Shown in pieces: positions 60,560 to 64,000 of a stretch of 64,000 nt of DNA. A program made the position numbers and the translations under genes. This stretch comes from Sphingosinicella sp942492965 (lineage in GTDB: Bacteria; Pseudomonadota; Alphaproteobacteria; Sphingomonadales; Sphingomonadaceae), in NCBI GenBank assembly GCA_942492965.1, contig OW818656.1, forward strand, positions 744,001-808,000, written 5' to 3'. Under the pieces are notes generated by a model that saw nothing but the letters and a program-made list of their open reading frames with translations, was not told the DNA's origin and did no database searches. Within the stretch, counting starts at the first letter, position 1. Every line of letters starts with the position of its first letter.

Positions 60560-61060
60560 ATGGCGCTCAGAATCAAGATCGATACGATCGACTGGAAAAT
60601 ACTGAAGGTCCTTGCCGGCCGGGGACGGATCACAAAGACCGAACTCAGCGAAGCCGTCGCCTTGTCGCCAACGCCCTGCCACGAGCGCATGAGAAGACTC
60701 GAGGAGTCGGGTGTGATCGCTGGCTACCGCGCCGAAGTCGACCTTTCCGCAATCAGTTCCCTTGTCTACTTCATCACGACGATCCGCATCTCCGACTACG
60801 AATTCGCTCAGGTGAATGCCTTCGAGGCCGCCTGCATTGCCGAACCTGCAATTCTGGAGTGCATATCCGTTCTCGGCGAAACCGACTATGTCATGAAGAC
60901 GGCAACGCTGGACTTCGAGGAGTATGAATCCGTCGTCACCAGGCTCTTCAGGTCTCAGAGTTTCACGGTTCATTACACGACACACCCCGTCAGCCGGACA
61001 CTGAAGAGCTATGATCAGCTGGGACTGCTCGACCGCTGCAAACCCACCCGAGCGCGTTGA
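60560..61060 (+). CDS. Lrp/AsnC-family transcriptional regulator
   Basis: 166 residues. HTH: IDTIDWKILKVLAGRGRITKTELSEAVALSPTPCHERMRRLEESGVIAGYRAEVDL. The RAM/AsnC effector domain follows (YFITTIRISDYEFAQVNAFEAACIAEPAILECISVLGETDYVMKTATLDFEEYESVVTRLF). It is divergent from the permease-dgcA-dgcN operon and probably senses an amino acid such as glutamate. Confidence 0.92.
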   Translation: MALRIKIDTIDWKILKVLAGRGRITKTELSEAVALSPTPCHERMRRLEESGVIAGYRAEVDLSAISSLVYFITTIRISDYEFAQVNAFEAACIAEPAILECISVLGETDYVMKTATLDFEEYESVVTRLFRSQSFTVHYTTHPVSRTLKSYDQLGLLDRCKPTRAR

Positions 61061-61423
61061 CGGAGCACTGCCTTTCGGCCGCTGTAGACGGTCGGCAATA
61101 CGATCCGCCGAACCGGCTGTGACAATGTATGCTGCAGGTCATGAAGCTGCTCCGCGCGATGACGTCGAGCACCGGGTAGCGCACCTTGCGCAGGAAAAGT
61201 CTCCATATTCCCGTCAAAAAACAGGGATTTATCGTAGAGCGCATCTTAGAAACGCAGATTGCGCCGCAGTGGAGCCGGGCAGAAAGGTGCTATGATTTGC
61301 AATGTAAGAAAATTACCAGATATATAAATATATAGATTTTCTAGAAATAAATCATCATACCGATTCGCATGATCCTCCCGGGCTGCGGCTCGGGGTCAAA
61401 CCGTGAGTGTCAGGAGCATTTTG
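61061..61423. other. Non-coding gap with AT-rich tract upstream of the cysteine hydrolase
   Basis: 363 bp without a credible gene. The first 200 bp resemble degraded coding sequence but no family can be named. From 61290 the DNA turns AT-rich (ATATATAAATATATAG). A possible promoter, TTGCAA at 61297 and TATATA at 61321 with an 18-bp spacer, and the 10-bp palindrome TTTCTAGAAA at 61338-61347 are present. Low GC differs from nearly all other gaps in this window. Confidence 0.5.
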
Positions 61424-62059
61424 ATGGAACCGTCCTTGACGCGCGATGCGCCTTACACGGCCCGACGCACGGCGTTGCTTCTGGTCGACATGCAGCGAAT
61501 CTGGCTTGAGCCCGGTCGCAATCCCCGACATCCGGACTGGGACCATACGCATCCTTTCTATGAGCGCGTGTGGTCCTCCACGATTCCCAATCAGGTCCGG
61601 CTTTTGGAGGCGGCCCGTGAAGCCGGAATCGAGGTCTTGCACACGATCATTGAAAGCCTGACGACAGACGGGCGCGACCGCTCTCTGGATCACAAGCTTT
61701 CAAGCATTCACGTTCCGCGCGGTTCGGAGCTCGCGCAACCCGTATCGTCGCTCGCTCCGGGACCCGACGAGATCGTTCTGACCAAAACCTCGTCAGGTGT
61801 CTTCAATTCGACCGCGATCGACTATGTGCTGCGCAATCTCGGCGTGGAGTTTCTGGTCGTTGCCGGCATCATGACCGACCAGTGCGTCGATATGGCAGTC
61901 CGCGACGGCGCCGACCACGGCTATATGGTCACCTGCGTCGCGGATGCCTGTGCAGCACAGACCGTGGAACGCCACGAAACGGCCCTGAAAGCATTCGGCG
62001 GCTATGGCTGGATCACCGATACCGAAACTGTGGTCGCCCGGTTTGGTGCGCTGACATGA
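61424..62059 (+). CDS. Cysteine hydrolase (isochorismatase-like)
   Basis: 211 residues. The catalytic triad of the family is visible: Asp in ALLLVDMQRIW, Lys in VLTKTSSGVFNSTAIDYVLRNLGVE and Cys in GIMTDQCVDMAVRDGADHGYMVTCVADACAA. Such enzymes hydrolyse amide or ester bonds of small substrates (nicotinamide, ureidoacrylate, carbamoyl compounds). The ATG at 61424 has AGGAG; the GTG at 61403 is an alternative. It overlaps the ligase gene by ATGA. Confidence 0.9.
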   Translation: MEPSLTRDAPYTARRTALLLVDMQRIWLEPGRNPRHPDWDHTHPFYERVWSSTIPNQVRLLEAAREAGIEVLHTIIESLTTDGRDRSLDHKLSSIHVPRGSELAQPVSSLAPGPDEIVLTKTSSGVFNSTAIDYVLRNLGVEFLVVAGIMTDQCVDMAVRDGADHGYMVTCVADACAAQTVERHETALKAFGGYGWITDTETVVARFGALT

Positions 62060-63384
62060 GCGCCGTTCCGCCGGGCTCGCCACTGACGAGCATTGTCACC
62101 ACCGATCTCGGCGCGATCACCCGCGGCCGTGCCGTGGCGTCCAAACGTTTCGATGAAGACAGTGCCATCAGTATCGGCTGGCTTCCCGCCAACATTTCGC
62201 TCACGCCGTTCAATGGCATTGCGACACCCAATCCATGGGGCTCCATCGGCGACCTGCGACTGGTCGCCAACGCATCCGCCCGTTACCGTACGGAGGGCAC
62301 CGGCGCCGCAACGCCCTTCGACATGGTGATAGGCGACATCGTCGAACTCGATGGTGCGCCATGGAGCTGCTGCCCCAGAACTATACTCCGCGAAGCTCAG
62401 GAAGCGCTGAAGGCTGCCACCGGCCTCACGATGATCGCCGCATTCGAGCAGGAATTCCAGATGCTCGGGGTTTCATCGCCTCCCGCGCCCTGCCTGTCTC
62501 TTGAGGCGCTTCGCAGGCTGGACCCGTTCGGACCGATGTTCATGGGCGCGCTGGTAGAGGCCGGTGTGGAGCCGGAAACGTTCCTTCCTGAATTCGGAGA
62601 CGGCCAGTTCGAAATCACCTGTCGTCCCGCTGAGGCTCTGGTTGCAGCAGACCGTGCTGTGGCAATCCGCGAAATCGCGCGGGAAATCGCCCGGACCATG
62701 GGCTGGCGCGCAAGCTTCACACCGAAATTCCGGCCCGATGCGGTGGGCGCAGGTGTGCATATCCATTTCAGCTTCCGCGATGCATCCGGAAATCCCGCGA
62801 CATACCACCCAAATGGGCCGGGCGGATTGGCACCGAAGGCCGAAGCCTTCTGTGCTGGCATCCTTCGTCACATGCAGGCGATCGTGGCATTCACAGCATC
62901 CAGCATACCTTCCTATTATCGGCTGCGTCCGCACAACTGGAGTTCATCATACACGTGGCTTGCGGAACGCAATCGCGAAGCTGCGCTGCGGATCTGCCCC
63001 ACAACATCCTTATTCGGCCAGAAGCCGGACGGACAGTTCAATATCGAGTATCGGGCGGCCGACGCGACGGCCAATCCCTATCTTGCATTGGCTGCGATTA
63101 TTCGTGCCGGCCTCGAGGGGATTTCCACCGGGGCACGTATCCCGGCCTTCACATCGGATGACCCCACCACGATGACGGAGAGTCAGCGCGAAGCCTTGGG
63201 ACTTCGACGGCTTCCGGAAACGCTGTCGGACGCCCTCGCGACATTGCGCGCCGATCCCGCCGCCATGAGCTGGTTCGATCCACGACTGGTAGCGAGCTTC
63301 GAAGGCGTCAAGACCGCCGAAATCGCGGCAGCTTCCGGCAAGACACCGGAAGCCGTCTGCGAAACCTATGGCGCGATCTACTGA
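62056..63384 (+). CDS. Glutamine-synthetase-family ligase (PuuA/GlnT-like)
   Basis: 442 residues. The catalytic core shows AAFEQEFQM, FGDGQFEITCRPAEALVAADRAVAIREIAREIARTMGWRASFTPKF, AGVHIHFSF and PSYYRLRPHNWSSSYTWLAERNREAALRI, then FNIEYRAADATANPYLALAAIIRAGLEGI. The N-terminal beta-grasp is divergent from GlnA. It probably makes gamma-glutamyl amides of an amine, in line with neighbouring glutamyl-compound genes; true glutamine synthetase is less likely. The ATG overlaps the hydrolase stop. Confidence 0.87.
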   Translation: MSAVPPGSPLTSIVTTDLGAITRGRAVASKRFDEDSAISIGWLPANISLTPFNGIATPNPWGSIGDLRLVANASARYRTEGTGAATPFDMVIGDIVELDGAPWSCCPRTILREAQEALKAATGLTMIAAFEQEFQMLGVSSPPAPCLSLEALRRLDPFGPMFMGALVEAGVEPETFLPEFGDGQFEITCRPAEALVAADRAVAIREIAREIARTMGWRASFTPKFRPDAVGAGVHIHFSFRDASGNPATYHPNGPGGLAPKAEAFCAGILRHMQAIVAFTASSIPSYYRLRPHNWSSSYTWLAERNREAALRICPTTSLFGQKPDGQFNIEYRAADATANPYLALAAIIRAGLEGISTGARIPAFTSDDPTTMTESQREALGLRRLPETLSDALATLRADPAAMSWFDPRLVASFEGVKTAEIAAASGKTPEAVCETYGAIY

Positions 63385-64000
63385 TGAACGGAGACGCCTC
63401 GGCCGATTGGCCAGCCGCCGTCACGGTCGTGAATGAAGGCGGACTATCCGACATCGTTCTGCTGTGCGAACATGCATCCAACCACATGCCCGCAGAATAC
63501 GGCAGGCTCGGCCTTTCGCCGGAGGACTGCGAACGGCATATCGCGTGGGATATCGGGGCGGCTGAGCTCACTCGCCTTCTGAGCGCGGCTCTCGATGCGC
63601 CAGCATTCCTCTCAAACTATTCCCGGCTGCTCATAGATCTCAATCGCCCGCTGCATGTGCCGGCGTGTATTCCCGCCCGGTCCGAGGAGACCGATATTCC
63701 GGGGAATGTCGGTGTACCCGAAACGGAAATCGATCGACGCATTCGGAAGATGTTCGATCCTTACCATGTCAGCGTATCCGAACATATTGATGCGCGGGAC
63801 CGCGAAGGGCGCGGAACGCGCATCGTATCGATCCACAGTTTCACGCCCACATTCCTGGGTCAGGACCGGCCATGGCACGCCGGCATCCTTCACGGTGATG
63901 CCGCCGCCTTCGCCCAGCAGGTCATCGCCTCTTTGCGCAGCGGATCAGACCTCCTCGTCGATGCGAACGTGCCGTACACGGTGAGCCCGGACGACGATTA
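63384..64000 (+). CDS. N-formylglutamate amidohydrolase family protein (truncated by window end)
   Basis: At least 205 residues, cut by the window end. IVLLCEHASNHMPAEYGRLGLSPEDCERHIAWDIGAAELTRLLSAALDAPAFLSNYSRLLIDLNRPL and IVSIHSFTPTFLGQDRPWHAGIL match the FGase/HutG2 family of zinc amidohydrolases. Substrate may be N-formyl-L-glutamate or a related N-acyl glutamate. The ATG at 63384 overlaps the ligase stop (TGATG), so it belongs to the same operon. Confidence 0.9.
   Translation, partial: MNGDASADWPAAVTVVNEGGLSDIVLLCEHASNHMPAEYGRLGLSPEDCERHIAWDIGAAELTRLLSAALDAPAFLSNYSRLLIDLNRPLHVPACIPARSEETDIPGNVGVPETEIDRRIRKMFDPYHVSVSEHIDARDREGRGTRIVSIHSFTPTFLGQDRPWHAGILHGDAAAFAQQVIASLRSGSDLLVDANVPYTVSPDDD

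Overview
This is about 64 kb of GC-rich DNA from an alphaproteobacterium, most likely a member of the Sphingomonadales. The assignment rests on high GC content, frequent GTG/TTG starts, the order of the flagellar genes and the protein sequences; no rRNA or marker gene in the window fixes the genus. Nearly all genes are tightly packed, with ATGA or TGATG overlaps.

Layout. 1-5987: metabolic and stress genes. These are a flavodoxin-like protein cut by the window edge, an acyl-CoA dehydrogenase, a telA-like tellurite/toxic anion resistance pair, a secreted protein of unknown function, and a cytochrome b plus molybdopterin oxidoreductase pair. 6145-47192: an almost complete flagellar regulon with only a few unrelated genes inside it. 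It holds a sigma-54 activator; fliT-like, fliS and fliD; fliK-L-M-N-O-P-Q-R-flhB; fliE-F-G-H-I-J; a flagellin; a lytic transglycosylase with flhA-flhF-flhG-fliA; flgP/flgT-like-flgA-flgM-flgN; flgB-C-D-E-F-G-H-I-J-K-L; and motA-motB. 47215-50461: a marR/MFS exporter pair with a palindromic operator, a GDT1-family manganese exporter under a yybP-ykoY riboswitch, and a TetR regulator. 50619-56399: sarcosine oxidase soxB-D-A-G followed by purU, which dispose of sarcosine and the one-carbon unit it releases. 56500-56589: tRNA-Ser(CGA). 56741-64000: a lower-GC block for D-glutamate/glutamyl compounds. It has dgcN, dgcA and an amino-acid permease facing an Lrp regulator, then a cysteine hydrolase, a glutamine-synthetase-like ligase and an N-formylglutamate amidohydrolase cut by the window end.

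How the parts work together. Four textbook sigma-54 promoters (TGGCACG-N4-TTGC) stand before fliE, fliK, the transglycosylase-flhA operon and flgB, and a weaker one stands before the flagellin. A sigma-54 activator that lacks a receiver domain (6145-7275) is the likely switch. An identical inverted repeat, CGTCGG-N4-CCGACG, lies about 90-107 bp upstream of the predicted start sites of flgB, the flagellin and fliE, and is a candidate enhancer. FliA and FlgM supply a sigma-28 checkpoint, and FlhF/FlhG suggest polar placement.

The most interesting items are the shared enhancer-like palindrome, the predicted nearly leaderless fliE transcript, a FlgT/FlgP-like (H-ring type) pair beside proton-type motAB, an FlhF with eroded GTPase motifs, the riboswitch with its TTG-initiated gene, and the operator-like repeats at marR and dgc. 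All functions are inferred by reading the sequence; no database search was run.
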